Translations under genes and position numbers: made by a program
The notes under the pieces: generated by a model
What the model was told of the DNA's origin: nothing
Databases searched by the model: none
What the model saw: only the letters and a program-made list of their open reading frames with translations
Shown: positions 53,346-61,728 of the stretch, piece after piece
Numbering within the stretch: position 1 is the stretch's first letter
How the letters are laid out: the number at the start of each line of letters is the position of its first letter
NCBI RefSeq assembly: GCF_001422815.1
Contig: NZ_LMMP01000001.1
Coordinates: 433,919-497,918 of the forward strand
Origin: Methylobacterium sp. Leaf91
GTDB lineage: Bacteria; Pseudomonadota; Alphaproteobacteria; Rhizobiales; Beijerinckiaceae
Length of the DNA: 64,000 bases
Direction of reading: 5' to 3'

Positions 53346-53562
53346 GGTGGTGGATGTCCCAATCGAGAGTTCGGCGAAAGACTAACCTGTTCCGCATGAA
53401 CGCCGTCTGACGTCGCCCCCCGCAAACGGCCCATATCGCCGGCACGCCGTAATTGTTCCGGGCCGCGCAGTTGCCGCAGGGCGGCCGCCTCGCTACCTAC
53501 GGCCGACCCTCTTCCACATCCGGCGCCCGATCCGGCGGCGTCCGGCCAGATGCGAACCCGAC

Positions 53563-54072
53563 ATGGAGCTCCTCAAGCTCGCTGCCCTCGACGCGGAGGA
53601 TCTCGCGATCCTCTCGGCCCATCTTCAGGATGCGGTCCTGCTCCCGCAGGATCTCGCTTATCTCGCACCGTCACACCGCTTCGTGCTGGTGGGGCGGCGT
53701 TTCGACTGGTCGGCCCCGGAGGGGGAGGCCCCGCGCCGTCGCCTCACCGGCCTCCATTTCGAGCGGGTCATGGCCGTGCGCGCGCGCGGAATCACGCCCG
53801 GCTCCACCTCCGACGAGCCTCTCAACCTTCTGGCCGTCACCTTCGAGCCGAAGGAGGAACCCTCCGGCACCATCACCCTGGTCTTTGCCGGCAAAGTAGC
53901 GATCCAGCTCGATGTGGAATGCATCGAGGCGCGGCTGAAGGATCTCGGTCCGGTCTGGGAGGTGGAAGGCCGCCCCGATCACGAGGCGGCGCAAGCCGGC
54001 CGCGCCGCGATCCAAGGTGATGCGGGTACGGCTCCCTCCGACAAGGACAACGTCGTGAAAGATTCTGCCTGA
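53563..54072 (+). CDS. DUF2948 family protein
   Basis: 169 residues. The start MELLKLAALDAEDLAILSAHLQDAV and LAYLAPSHRFVLVGRRFDW are characteristic of this alphaproteobacterial family, always found before hisD. The function is unknown. Its TGA overlaps the hisD ATG (TGATG), so hisD translation is coupled to it. Confidence 0.93.
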   Translation: MELLKLAALDAEDLAILSAHLQDAVLLPQDLAYLAPSHRFVLVGRRFDWSAPEGEAPRRRLTGLHFERVMAVRARGITPGSTSDEPLNLLAVTFEPKEEPSGTITLVFAGKVAIQLDVECIEARLKDLGPVWEVEGRPDHEAAQAGRAAIQGDAGTAPSDKDNVVKDSA

Positions 54073-55367
54073 TGGTGCGCCTCGACAGCCGCGACGCCGA
54101 TTTCGCCACCGCCTTCGCCGGTCTTCTCAGCGTCAAGCGCGAGATCTCCGAGGATGTGGACGAGACCGTTCGCGGGATCATCGCCGGTGTGATCTCCGGG
54201 GGCGACGCCGCCCTGGTGGATTACACCCGCCGCTTCGACCGGCTCGGCGAGGACTTCTCCGCCGCGACCCTGCGGGTGACCCCGGATGAGGTACGGGCTG
54301 CCATCGCCGCCTGCCCGGCCGAGTCCCTCGATGCCCTGCGGCTCGCCGCGACCCGCATCGAGACGTTCCATCGCGGCCAGGTACCCGGCGACCACATGGC
54401 CACCGACGATCTCGGCGTGACGTCCGGCTGGCGTTGGACGTCGTTGGAATCGGTGGGGCTCTACGTGCCCGGCGGGACGGCGAGCTACCCCTCTTCCGTC
54501 CTCATGAACGCCATTCCGGCTCGCGTCGCCGGGGTCCCGCGTGTCGTCATGGTCGTGCCGATGCCCGAGGGACAGATGAACCCCCTGGTCCTGGCCGCGG
54601 CGGACCTTGCCGGCGTCACCGAGATCTACCGGATCGGCGGGGCCCAGGCCGTGGCGGCGCTCGCCTACGGCACCGAGACCATCGCCCCCGTGGCCAAGAT
54701 CGTCGGACCGGGCAATGCCTGGGTGGCCGCCGCCAAACGCCGGGTGTTTGGGCAGGTCGGAATCGACATGATCGCCGGTCCGTCCGAGGTGCTGATCCTC
54801 GCCGACGGTCATGCCAACCCCGATTGGGTGGCCGCCGACCTCCTCGCCCAGGCCGAGCACGATGTCGCCGCCCAGTCGATTCTCATCACCGATTCGCCCG
54901 CCCTCGCCGATGCGGTGGAGATCGCGGTGGAACGCGCTTTGGCCACCCTGCCCCGCGCCGACATCGCCCGGGCGAGCTGGCGCGATTACGGCGCGATCGT
55001 CCTCGTCTCGGATTTCGAGGAGGCCGTGCCCCTGGTCGACCGCCTCGCCCCGGAGCATCTGGAGATCGAGACCGCCGACCCGGAGGCCCTGGCCGCCAAG
55101 GTCCGCAATGCCGGTGCGATCTTCCTCGGCAGCCATACGCCGGAAGCCATCGGCGATTACGTCGGCGGCCCGAACCACGTACTGCCCACCGCCCGCTCGG
55201 CACGGTTCTCCTCGGGCCTCGGCGTGCTCGACTTCATGAAGCGGACGACGATCCTGCGCTGCGATCCCGCCGCGCTGAGGGCCTTGGGGCCGGCAGCCAT
55301 CGCGCTGGGACGGTCGGAGGGCCTCGACGGCCACGCCCGCTCGGTCGCGATCCGCCTGAATCTGTGA
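54072..55367 (+). CDS. hisD: Histidinol dehydrogenase
   Basis: 431 residues; zinc enzyme catalysing the last two steps of histidine synthesis (histidinol to histidine, NAD+-linked). Conserved: [29 protein letters not shown], the [14 protein letters not shown] loop, IAGPSEVLI(L)AD, the Zn ligands in AQAEHD and LAPEHLE, and [24 protein letters not shown]. It sits apart from other his genes, within the block seen in many alphaproteobacteria. Confidence 0.97.
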   Translation: MVRLDSRDADFATAFAGLLSVKREISEDVDETVRGIIAGVISGGDAALVDYTRRFDRLGEDFSAATLRVTPDEVRAAIAACPAESLDALRLAATRIETFHRGQVPGDHMATDDLGVTSGWRWTSLESVGLYVPGGTASYPSSVLMNAIPARVAGVPRVVMVVPMPEGQMNPLVLAAADLAGVTEIYRIGGAQAVAALAYGTETIAPVAKIVGPGNAWVAAAKRRVFGQVGIDMIAGPSEVLILADGHANPDWVAADLLAQAEHDVAAQSILITDSPALADAVEIAVERALATLPRADIARASWRDYGAIVLVSDFEEAVPLVDRLAPEHLEIETADPEALAAKVRNAGAIFLGSHTPEAIGDYVGGPNHVLPTARSARFSSGLGVLDFMKRTTILRCDPAALRALGPAAIALGRSEGLDGHARSVAIRLNL

Positions 55368-55374
55368 GGGGACG

Positions 55375-55890
55375 ATGGCCGGCTCAGAACAACCAGAAAC
55401 AGGACAAGCGGCAGAGAAAGCGTCGTCCATCCACCGCCTCGCGGCGGTGACCTTCGACGAGGATTCCATCGGCCGGGGCAATCCCGATCAAGAGCACGAG
55501 CGCGCCATCGCGATCTTCGACATCCTGGAGGAGAACCACTTCTCCATTCCCGGACGCGAGGGCCCCTACGCCCTCACCCTCGGCCTCGTGGAGAACAAGC
55601 TCTCCTTCGCGATCCGCCGACAGGACGGTGAGCCGGTGATGACCCATCTCCTGTCGCTGACCCCGTTCCGCCGGGTGATCCGCGACTACGAGATGATCTG
55701 CGAGAGCTACTACAACGCGATCAAGACCGCCTCGCCGACCCAGATCGAGGCGATCGACATGGGACGGCGCGGCCTGCACAACGAAGCCTCCGAACTCCTC
55801 CGGCAGCGCCTCGAAGGCAAGGTCGATCTCGACCACGACACCGCGCGACGCCTGTTCACCTTGGTCTTCGCCTTGCACTGGAAGGCGTGA
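55375..55890 (+). CDS. UPF0262 family protein
   Basis: 171 residues with the family pattern [30 protein letters not shown] and [23 protein letters not shown], then [23 protein letters not shown]. Function unknown; conserved directly after hisD in alphaproteobacteria. GAGGGG precedes the ATG, 7 bp after the hisD stop, so it is in the same transcript. Confidence 0.94.
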   Translation: MAGSEQPETGQAAEKASSIHRLAAVTFDEDSIGRGNPDQEHERAIAIFDILEENHFSIPGREGPYALTLGLVENKLSFAIRRQDGEPVMTHLLSLTPFRRVIRDYEMICESYYNAIKTASPTQIEAIDMGRRGLHNEASELLRQRLEGKVDLDHDTARRLFTLVFALHWKA

Positions 55891-55929
55891 GCGCCCTCCC
55901 CGTCGTTTGAAGCCCGAGGTAGTCACCGG

Positions 55930-56391
55930 ATGGCGGAAGAGGCCGGCCCGAAGAAGACGCGCGTGCAGTCGGTGCTGTTCATGTGCAACTTCAACGCTGT
56001 GCGGTCCCTCGCGGCGGAGGCGGTGGCGCGTCACTATTTCGGCAAGTCCACCTATGTGCAGTCGGCGGGCGTCCGTTCCGGCGAGCCGGCAGACCCGTTC
56101 ATGGTTGCGGCCCTCGACGAGATCGGCATCAACGCCTCGAAACACCGGCCCCGGACGCTCCTCGAACTCGAGGAGTGGGAGGGGCTGAATTTCGACCTCA
56201 TCATCACCCTGTCGCCGGAGGCGCACCACGCGGCTCTGGAGGTCACTCGGACCAACGCCGTCGACGTGGAATACTGGCCGACGCCGGACCCGACGCTGAT
56301 GCAGGAAGCCTCGCGCGATCAGCGCCTCGAAGCCTATCGCGACGTCCGTGACGGGTTGATCACCCGAATCAAGGCCCGGCTGAAGCCGTAA
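55930..56391 (+). CDS. Low-molecular-weight protein-tyrosine-phosphatase-fold protein
   Basis: 153 residues. The phosphate loop CNFNAVRS fits the C-x5-R-S signature of LMW phosphatases and arsenate reductases, with a late Asp in YWPTPDPT acting as general acid. It follows UPF0262 by 39 bp, as in other alphaproteobacteria. There it is usually followed by infA and maf; here a minus-strand peptidase gene follows and overlaps its 3' end by 23 bp, so the block is cut short. Confidence 0.9.
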   Translation: MAEEAGPKKTRVQSVLFMCNFNAVRSLAAEAVARHYFGKSTYVQSAGVRSGEPADPFMVAALDEIGINASKHRPRTLLELEEWEGLNFDLIITLSPEAHHAALEVTRTNAVDVEYWPTPDPTLMQEASRDQRLEAYRDVRDGLITRIKARLKP

Positions 56392-57244
56392 TGCGCCGGA
56401 GCGAGGTCACCGCTCCGTAGCTCTTCTCGGCGATGCGCTCCACCGCCACCCCCAGGGGCTCCACCGCCACCGCCATGTGGTGGCCGTTGGCGTGGATGAG
56501 GCGGGTCTCGTCCAGCATCATCCCCACATGGCCGCGCCAGAAGACGAGGTCGCCCCGGACCAGGCCGTCGAGGCGCTGGGGCAGCGCCGTGCCGAGCGCC
56601 GCTTCCTGCTGATCCGCGTCGCGGGGAGACGGAATGCCCGCCATGGCGAGGCAAAGTTGGACGAGGCCCGAGCAATCGAGCCCGAGACTGGTGCGACCAC
56701 CCCACAGATAGGGCGTGCCCACGAGACGCTCGGCGGTTGCGGCAGGGTCGGACTCCACCGTGCCGACCGGGACGCAATGATCGGCGAAGACGTAAGAGCC
56801 CTCCGCCAAGCGCAGGAACTCACCCTCCTGCCCGGTGACGCCGAGTCCTGCGCCGAGGCTCACGTGCCCGAGTGGTGGCCGCTTCATGTTTGCGGCCGGA
56901 TAGAGGAAGGTCCGAATGGCCGTCACCCGATGGGTCGGGGACGGGACGCCCGGGGCGCAGGATTCCGCCGGTAGGTAGCCGACATAGCCGTCGGTTTCGA
57001 ACTGTACGAAGGTGAAGCCGTCGCTCGTGTCGTAGAGGGTCAGGGGGTCGCCCATGACCGCTTCGGTCTCGATGCCGGCGTCGAGACTCGGTCGCCGCCG
57101 CAAGGGGGCGGATGCCACGATGAGCCGGCCGGGCTGCCCCGCTACATAGCGGTCGGCGTCGATCCGGCCGCGAAGGCGGAGATCGGCGAGGTCGGGGCGG
57201 GCCGGGACCAGCCTGGAATCGGTGAGATCGGTGATGGGAAACAT
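56369..57244 (-). CDS. NlpC/P60 (C40) peptidase with N-terminal SH3-like domains
   Basis: 291 residues. The N-terminal ~160 residues look like two SH3-type wall-binding domains (ASAPLRRRPSLDAG, DGYVGYLPAESC; GHVSLGAGLGVTGQEGEF). The C-terminal catalytic domain has Cys in LGLDCSGLVQLCL and His in WRGHVGMMLDETRLIHANG. It would cleave peptide bonds in peptidoglycan stems. No signal peptide is evident at the chosen ATG, which is odd for a wall enzyme but common in this subfamily. Confidence 0.9.
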   Translation of the reverse strand: MFPITDLTDSRLVPARPDLADLRLRGRIDADRYVAGQPGRLIVASAPLRRRPSLDAGIETEAVMGDPLTLYDTSDGFTFVQFETDGYVGYLPAESCAPGVPSPTHRVTAIRTFLYPAANMKRPPLGHVSLGAGLGVTGQEGEFLRLAEGSYVFADHCVPVGTVESDPAATAERLVGTPYLWGGRTSLGLDCSGLVQLCLAMAGIPSPRDADQQEAALGTALPQRLDGLVRGDLVFWRGHVGMMLDETRLIHANGHHMAVAVEPLGVAVERIAEKSYGAVTSLRRITASAGP

Positions 57245-57464
57245 GATGGGCGCAGTATCGACGGGAGCCCGACGGCGCGCAACGCATCGGACGAGGCCCC
57301 AACGGAGCCACTGGAATATGCGTCATAATGACGCGTATCTTGCTCCTCCGATGGGCATTCGCTCAGGCAATCGAATAGGGAAATGGCATCCCGGCCTCGA
57401 TCTGGCGGAAATTCCGACTCCAACGGTGGGGAATGCGCGAAACGCGTGGGTGCATCGTTAAAAT

Positions 57465-57477
57465 GGTGCAATGCACC
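57465..57477. promoter_or_regulatory. Palindrome GGTGCAATGCACC upstream of a hypothetical gene
   Basis: A perfect 6-1-6 inverted repeat holding the fourth TGCAATGCA core (57467-57475), 28 bases before the ATG at 57506. At this distance a bound protein would block transcription or initiation. Confidence 0.5.
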
Positions 57478-57505
57478 GGAGCCCCTGTCGCGCTATCCTC
57501 GGCTC

Positions 57506-57859
57506 ATGTCGAGCGTGGGCCGAGTCGTGAAGAAGACGCCGAAATCCTTCCAAGACCTGCCCCCGATCCGCGTGCGGCGCGAACCGCCCACGATCCCCGA
57601 GGCGGTCGCTGCCGCGCAGGATCTCGCGGACGATCTCGAACAGCAGGTCGAGATTGCCGCTGGCCTGATCGGACTTCCCCTCGACGAGGTGCGCCCGCAC
57701 GTACTCGCCGCCGGGAAGCAGAAGCCCGAGAAGATCTCCGAGCGCATCCTCACCGCCGGCAGCCCGAGCCGGGCGCCGCGCACCGTCATCGTCGAGCGTC
57801 GTACCCGCCCGCCCGTCGTGGTGGAACGGCGCGGCCGTCCCCTCGACGGGCGGCGCTGA
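57506..57859 (+). CDS. Hypothetical protein with helical centre and Arg-rich tail
   Basis: 117 residues from the ATG at 57506. A basic start (GRVVKKTPKSFQDLPPIRVRREPP) leads into an acidic/helical centre (PEAVAAAQDLADDLEQQVEI followed by AAGLIGLPLDEVRPHVLAAG) and ends in a basic tail (RTVIVERRTRPPVVVERRG). No known family. The TGCAATGCA palindrome directly upstream suggests control shared with the patatin-like gene. It converges on the SDR gene with 4 bp between stops. Confidence 0.7.
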   Translation: MSSVGRVVKKTPKSFQDLPPIRVRREPPTIPEAVAAAQDLADDLEQQVEIAAGLIGLPLDEVRPHVLAAGKQKPEKISERILTAGSPSRAPRTVIVERRTRPPVVVERRGRPLDGRR

Positions 57860-57863
57860 CCGC

Positions 57864-58550
57864 CTACCAGGCCAAGGTCGCGCCGGTATAGTCGAGATAG
57901 GCGATGCCGGGTTTGCCGAGCCGGTTCTCGATGACGTCGGCCAGTCCGGCGACGCTCGTCGCCACGTCGAGATCCGCCTCCTCACCACCCATCTCCGTGC
58001 GGACCCAGCCGGGATGGAGAAGGACCACGCCGAACCCTTCGTCGCGGTGACGGATCTCGAAACTGATGGCCAGCGTGTTCAACGCTGCCTTGCTCGCGCG
58101 GTAGGTCTCCCATCCGCCACTCTCGTTGAGGGAGACGCTGCCGAGGACGGAACTCATGAAGGCGATGAGACTGTTGCCCGCCAGCCGATCGCGAAACCGT
58201 TCGGCGAAGCGGATCGGGCTGATGGCATTGGTGAGGTAGACCTGCGCGGCGACCTCGCGTGGGACCTCATGAGCAGGATCGTGCGCCTGGGTCGCCACGC
58301 CGGCCACCACGAAGATCAGGTCGTAGCGTTGGTGAGCGAGCCGATCGTGGAGAGTGGCAACCGCCGCGTCATCATCGATATCGGCGGTCTCGATGCCGAG
58401 CGCGTCGGAGGCCAAAGCCGCCAATCCGGCGGAAGGCGAGCGCTGGGTGGCGGTGACCGCCCAGCCGCGCGCGAGGAACGTCTCCACCAATCCGAGGCCC
58501 AGGCCGCGCGAAGCCCCGACGATCAATGCGTTCCTGCGTGTTCCGGCCAT
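57864..58550 (-). CDS. Short-chain dehydrogenase/reductase
   Basis: 228 residues, a classical SDR. The nucleotide loop is IVGASRGLGLGLVETFLARG, catalytic Ser in AFMSSVLGSVS and the YxxxK in YRASKAALNTLA. LHPGWVRTEMGG follows as usual. It resembles the C-factor-like SDR group. Substrate unknown; single gene. Confidence 0.9.
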   Translation of the reverse strand: MAGTRRNALIVGASRGLGLGLVETFLARGWAVTATQRSPSAGLAALASDALGIETADIDDDAAVATLHDRLAHQRYDLIFVVAGVATQAHDPAHEVPREVAAQVYLTNAISPIRFAERFRDRLAGNSLIAFMSSVLGSVSLNESGGWETYRASKAALNTLAISFEIRHRDEGFGVVLLHPGWVRTEMGGEEADLDVATSVAGLADVIENRLGKPGIAYLDYTGATLAW

Positions 58551-58638
58551 GGTTGGGGTCCTCCATCGCCGGGGCGAAGCCCGGCATCACGGGCCTAGTT
58601 TGGCCTTTTCCTCACGGCGGCAATGGCGGCGGACGCGC

Positions 58639-59355
58639 TCAATCGGCGGTCTGGACCGACCAGGTGGCATGGCTGATCCGCTCGTCGCGCTCCAACCCGG
58701 CCACCACCGCGTCGAGTTCGGCGGAGTCCACCGCCGTCGCCACCAGGGTCGCCACCACCTCCACCGTCTCCTCGCCGCGTTCCACCACCTCGGTGCCGCC
58801 GACCGGGTAATGCGCCGCCTCCAGCCGTTCCACGAGAAGGTCGCGGGCGGGGCCGGCATGCTCGGCCGGCACCGTGACCTGGACCTCGTAGGTGGCCTCG
58901 GTCTGGCTCTCGTCGATGGGGACGCGGTTGATGGCGTTGACGAGGGGCCGCAGCAGAGTGTTGCCGGACAGGATTGCCGCCGTGACGAAACAGGCCTCCA
59001 GGGGGAAATCGGCCCCGGCGAAGGCTCCCACTGCCGCGGAGCACCACAGGGTGGCAGCGGTGTTGAGGCCACGGACGTTCATGCCCTCCTTCATGATGAC
59101 GCCGGCCCCGAGGAAACCGACGCCGGAAATGACGTAGGCGACCGTGCTCACCGCGCCGCGCGTTCCTTCGAGGCGCATGCCGAGATCGACGAAGGCCGCC
59201 GCGCCCACCGCCACCAGCACGTTGGTACGCAGGCCCGCCGTACGCTGGCGATATTGCCGTTCGGCCCCGATCATCGTGCCGAGCACGAAAGCGACGATGA
59301 GGCTGACGGCGGAATTCACGAATTCCGGTAGCGGCGAGGCGAGGAGCGCAGTCAT
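58639..59355 (-). CDS. MgtC/SapB family membrane protein
   Basis: About 238 residues from the ATG at 59355 (an in-frame start at 59379 is possible). The N-terminal half has about four membrane helices with the MgtC signature LIVAFVLGTMIGAERQYRQRTAGLRTNVLVAVGAAAFV and YVISGVGFLGAGVIMKEG..VRGLNTAATLWCSAAVG. The C-terminal ~80 residues form an ACT-like soluble domain. MgtC proteins support growth at low magnesium and inhibit ATP synthase in some pathogens; the role here is unknown. Confidence 0.92.
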   Translation of the reverse strand: MTALLASPLPEFVNSAVSLIVAFVLGTMIGAERQYRQRTAGLRTNVLVAVGAAAFVDLGMRLEGTRGAVSTVAYVISGVGFLGAGVIMKEGMNVRGLNTAATLWCSAAVGAFAGADFPLEACFVTAAILSGNTLLRPLVNAINRVPIDESQTEATYEVQVTVPAEHAGPARDLLVERLEAAHYPVGGTEVVERGEETVEVVATLVATAVDSAELDAVVAGLERDERISHATWSVQTAD

Positions 59356-59403
59356 GGGCGCTGCATGTCGCCCGCCCATGACGAAACGGTGACGCTTCGC
59401 GCG

Positions 59404-60306
59404 TCAGCCACCGAGGAAGGCCCGCAGGGCCTTAAGCGTCTCGGGGGCATTCTCCTCCGCGAGGAAATGCCCCGATGTGATGTCCACGGCCTCGGCCTTC
59501 GGCGCGAAGGTGCGCTGCCAGGCCGCCAGCGGGGTTTCGTGAGAATGGTCGAGATAGCCGTCGCCGGTGAGGATCAGCGTCGGGCAGGAGAGGGTCTTTC
59601 CTGCCGCGAGATCATCGAGGTCGGCCTCGCGGTCACGGGTCGCACCGGCGCGGTAATCCTCGCAGAACGCGTGGATGCGCTCGGGCACATTCCAGTTCTC
59701 GCGATAGAGGCGCAACGCCTCCGGGGCGAAGGGGTCGAGGCTCCCGGCGTTGCTCCATTGCCGAAGGAGGCCTTCGAAATAGGCGACTGGATCGCGGCCG
59801 ATCTCTTCCTCCGGACCGGGGGCAGGCCGAGCCAGGGATGCCCAATGCGACGACACGTTGGGATCGGCTTCGATCCGCTCCCACTGAACGAGGGTGGGTA
59901 GGATATCGAGAAGGGCGAGGCGCTCGATCCGGCCCGGCTCGTCGAGGGCGAGTCGGTAGCCCACGCGCCCGCCGCGATCGTGACCCACGAGTGCGAAGCG
60001 GACATGGCCTAGCCGCTCCATGATCGCCACCACGTCGCGACCCATGCGGCGCTTGGAATAGGCCTCGTGATGGGGGTCACCTTTGGGCGCTTCCGACCAG
60101 CCGTAGCCTTTCAGATCGAGGCACACCACGCGATGGGTCTCGGCCAAAGCCGGCGCGATGCGGTGCCAGCAGGCATGAGTCTGCGGAAATCCATGAAGGA
60201 GGATGACGGGAGGCGCATCCTCACGACCGCCGCTGCGGGCGAAGAAACGGCCCTCCGGAATGTCGATCCAGTCCGCGCTGAAGCCGGGGAAGAGGTCTGT
60301 ACTCAT
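59404..60306 (-). CDS. Alpha/beta hydrolase resembling haloacetate dehalogenase
   Basis: 300 residues from the ATG at 60306, which has a GGAG site; the upstream extension is not conserved. The oxyanion region is LLHGFPQTHACWHRI. The nucleophile elbow GHDRGGRVGYRLAL has Asp rather than Ser, followed by Arg as in fluoroacetate dehalogenases. The halide-pocket pair HW (SSHWASLARPAP) and the Tyr of EDYRAGATRD are present, and the catalytic His is in GHFLAEE. These features fit defluorinating/dehalogenating enzymes; epoxide hydrolase-like activity is an alternative. Confidence 0.85.
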   Translation of the reverse strand: MSTDLFPGFSADWIDIPEGRFFARSGGREDAPPVILLHGFPQTHACWHRIAPALAETHRVVCLDLKGYGWSEAPKGDPHHEAYSKRRMGRDVVAIMERLGHVRFALVGHDRGGRVGYRLALDEPGRIERLALLDILPTLVQWERIEADPNVSSHWASLARPAPGPEEEIGRDPVAYFEGLLRQWSNAGSLDPFAPEALRLYRENWNVPERIHAFCEDYRAGATRDREADLDDLAAGKTLSCPTLILTGDGYLDHSHETPLAAWQRTFAPKAEAVDITSGHFLAEENAPETLKALRAFLGG

Positions 60307-60501
60307 GGTCTGCTCCAGTCTGCCCGCTGGGTTGGGACGGAAACCGTGAGGCCGGCCCTCGGTTTCCACCGACGTCTAGCAGGATGCGACATAACGCCGA
60401 ATTCCGGCTTAGATCCTCGGGATCGGCAGAGAAATCCGCTCTGCATGCATTCGACTTCATGAAATCCCGGTGGTCGGGCATTCTGCCCGATCTCACCCTC
60501 G

Positions 60502-60517
60502 TGTTTCACGGGAAACG
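60502..60517. other. parS-like 16-mer
   Basis: TGTTTCACGGGAAACG matches the ParB-binding parS consensus TGTTTCACGTGAAACA at 14 of 16 positions. One mismatch falls in the centre, so binding may be weak. No parAB genes are in the window. It lies in the leader region of the moxR operon. Confidence 0.35.
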
Positions 60518-60602
60518 TCCCACGGGATTGACGCCGGTGCTCCGCTGCATGCAAACCCGATCGACATAGGGATCTCTTAAGAATCCGCCCGAGGAGACGC
60601 GC

Positions 60603-60692
60603 ATGGTGCTGTACGCCGGCCCTGCCACGATCATGCCCCGCTTATCCGTTGCGGCAGCCCTGCGGGCGGCTCCGGCCGACGCGCGCTCATGA
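60603..60692 (+). CDS. 29-residue leader ORF overlapping moxR start
   Basis: The ATG at 60603 has a strong GAGGAG ribosome site 6 bases upstream, while moxR itself has none. The frame encodes a 29-residue peptide (starting MVLYAGPATIMPRLSVAAAL) and its TGA overlaps the moxR ATG (ATGA, 60689-60692). This arrangement suggests moxR is translated by coupling. The peptide has no recognisable function. Confidence 0.5.
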   Translation: MVLYAGPATIMPRLSVAAALRAAPADARS

Positions 60693-61702
60693 GCGACGCG
60701 ACACTGGCCATGCGTCCCGCTACCTCGGCGGCGCCGGCCGCCGACGAGGCGCTTCGCGCACGCATCCTCGCTTTGCGGGATGGCCTGAGCCACGGACTCA
60801 TCGGCGCCGAAACCCTCGTGGAGCGCCTGCTCATCGGGCTTCTCACCGGTGGCCATCTCCTCATCGAGGGCGCGCCCGGCCTCGCCAAGACGCGCGCGGT
60901 CAAGCGCCTGTCGGACGGGCTCGACGGCAGCTTCGCCCGCATCCAATGCACGCCCGACCTGATGCCGGCCGATCTCACCGGCACCACCGTCTGGCGCCAG
61001 GATGCCGGCGATTTCGAGTTCCTGCCCGGTCCGCTGTTCCACTCCCTCATCCTCGTGGACGAGGTGAACCGCGCCCCGCCCAAGGTGCAGTCGGCGCTGC
61101 TGGAATCCATGGCCGAGGGCCAGATCACGGTCGCCGGCCATACCCATGTCCTGCCCGACCCGTTCATGGTGGTGGCGACCCAGAATCCCATCGAGCATGC
61201 GGGAACCTTCCCGCTACCGGAGGCACAGCTCGACCGCTTCCTCCTCCATGTGGTGGTGGAGATGCCCGACGAAGCCTCCGAGCGCCGCATCCTCGACCTC
61301 GTCGAGGGCGAACTGAACCACCATGCCGAGGCGATGCCGGTGAAGCTCACCGTGGCGGAGATCCGCGCCGCCCGCGCGGCGGCCCTCAACGTCCACGTCT
61401 CGTCGGCCCTCAAGGACTATCTGGTGCGGCTCGTGGCCGGCACCCGCACCGACAAGGCGGCCCCGGATCTCCGCGCCTCGATCGAGCACCCGGCCTCCCC
61501 GCGCGGAACGCTGGCCCTGATGCTCGCCGGCAAGGCGCGGGCCTATCTGCGTGGCCGCGACCACGTGATCCCGGAGGATATCTCGGATCTCGCCGCCGAC
61601 GCTCTGGCGCACCGGATCGGGCTTACTTGGCGCGCCGCCGCCGAGGGACAGACCGCGCGGGGCATCATCAAGGGCCTCGTCCAGCGGGTCCGGGCGCTCT
61701 GA
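60689..61702 (+). CDS. MoxR-family AAA+ ATPase
   Basis: 337 residues. Walker A is a variant GAPGLAKTRAVKRL, Walker B ILVDEVNRAPPKVQSALLEAM-type (here LLESMAEGQIT) and sensor 1 MVVATQNPIEHAGTFPLPEAQLDRF. MoxR ATPases act as chaperones with VWA-domain proteins, for example in maturing methanol dehydrogenase or envelope complexes. It is the first main gene of an operon continuing with DUF58, DUF4381 and VWA proteins. An ATG at 60710 is an alternative start. Confidence 0.94.
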   Translation: MSDATLAMRPATSAAPAADEALRARILALRDGLSHGLIGAETLVERLLIGLLTGGHLLIEGAPGLAKTRAVKRLSDGLDGSFARIQCTPDLMPADLTGTTVWRQDAGDFEFLPGPLFHSLILVDEVNRAPPKVQSALLESMAEGQITVAGHTHVLPDPFMVVATQNPIEHAGTFPLPEAQLDRFLLHVVVEMPDEASERRILDLVEGELNHHAEAMPVKLTVAEIRAARAAALNVHVSSALKDYLVRLVAGTRTDKAAPDLRASIEHPASPRGTLALMLAGKARAYLRGRDHVIPEDISDLAADALAHRIGLTWRAAAEGQTARGIIKGLVQRVRAL

Positions 61703-61728
61703 AGGCGGAATGGTCGGGTAGCACAGCC

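Noticed and set aside
60649-61728. A 5' extension of the DUF58 gene through moxR in another frame
   Set aside because: The added 360 residues are Arg/Pro-rich and overlap moxR, which has intact AAA+ motifs. The DUF58 protein starts near 61729.
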